From the NCBI GenBank assembly GCA_963921795.1, contig OY997650.1:16349935-16413934 (forward strand): a DNA stretch of 64,000 nt, in the 5' to 3' direction. This stretch comes from Nannobrachium achirus. Its lineage: Eukaryota > Chordata > Actinopteri > Myctophiformes > Myctophidae. The notes below the pieces were generated by a model. That model had not been told where the DNA came from, did no database searches, and was given only the letters and a program-made list of their open reading frames with translations. A program made the translations under genes and the position numbers. Shown piece after piece: positions 63,975 to 64,000 of this stretch (the stretch's first letter is position 1; every line of letters starts with the position of its first letter).

Positions 63975-64000
63975 TTAGGCATTTAGCAGACGCTCTTAAT
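63975..64000 (+). repeat. Dispersed 'TTTAGGCATTTAG' repeat, copy 4 (cut by edge)
   Basis: TTTAGGCATTTAGCAGACGC at the right window edge matches the other three copies. Confidence 0.8.

Overview
The window looks like teleost fish nuclear DNA. It has short exons with GT..AG introns in consistent phases, dense microsatellites, many hAT-type MITEs with 8-bp target duplications, TTAA-flanked MITEs, tRNA-derived SINEs and decayed LINEs. The species cannot be named from sequence alone.

The backbone is one plus-strand gene for a very large secreted or cell-surface modular protein, open at both window edges. Left part (147-3594): an EGF exon, three short exons encoding an unrecognised, possibly SEA-like module, and another EGF exon. 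Next comes an intron of about 39.6 kb (3595-43170). Right part (43171-63091): 34 EGF modules, mostly calcium-binding, packed into only three exons (17 + 1 + 16), followed by a NIDO domain, an AMOP domain and a von Willebrand factor D domain over ten ordinary exons. NIDO-AMOP-VWD is the core arrangement of mucin-4-type proteins. I saw no start codon, no stop and no membrane anchor. Joining the left part to the right part rests on strand, compatible phase-1 junctions and shared EGF sequence; it is not proven.

The giant intron holds other material. At 4198-4453 lies a roughly 95% identical copy of two EGF modules of the 43-kb exon, next to a perfect 24-bp hairpin. At 7.2-11.2 kb are minus-strand LINE remains, one split by a 1.56-kb inverted-repeat element that has an inverted relative at 21.2-22.4 kb. 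Two exon-like pieces of a matrix metalloproteinase lie at 11625 and 14681. A 0.6-kb self-complementary minisatellite lies at 12.7-13.3 kb. At 16773-19861 a 3.1-kb hAT-like element with a perfect 8-bp target duplication contains a second hAT-like element and an inverted 61-bp perfect copy of the metalloproteinase zinc-site exon. Three long palindromes lie at 22.8-25.8 kb, a two-exon minus-strand integrase-like fragment at 26.3-27.5 kb, and an LTR retrotransposon without recognisable coding capacity at 32491-36900.

A short hairpin sequence recurs about twenty times across the window, both free-standing and inside at least two unrelated MITE families. Several copies are cut at the hairpin centre. 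This is the least explained signal here. Mobile DNA also touches the gene's splice sites: one MITE target duplication is exactly the first eight bases of an intron, and a 38-bp tandem triplication multiplies another 5' splice site three times.
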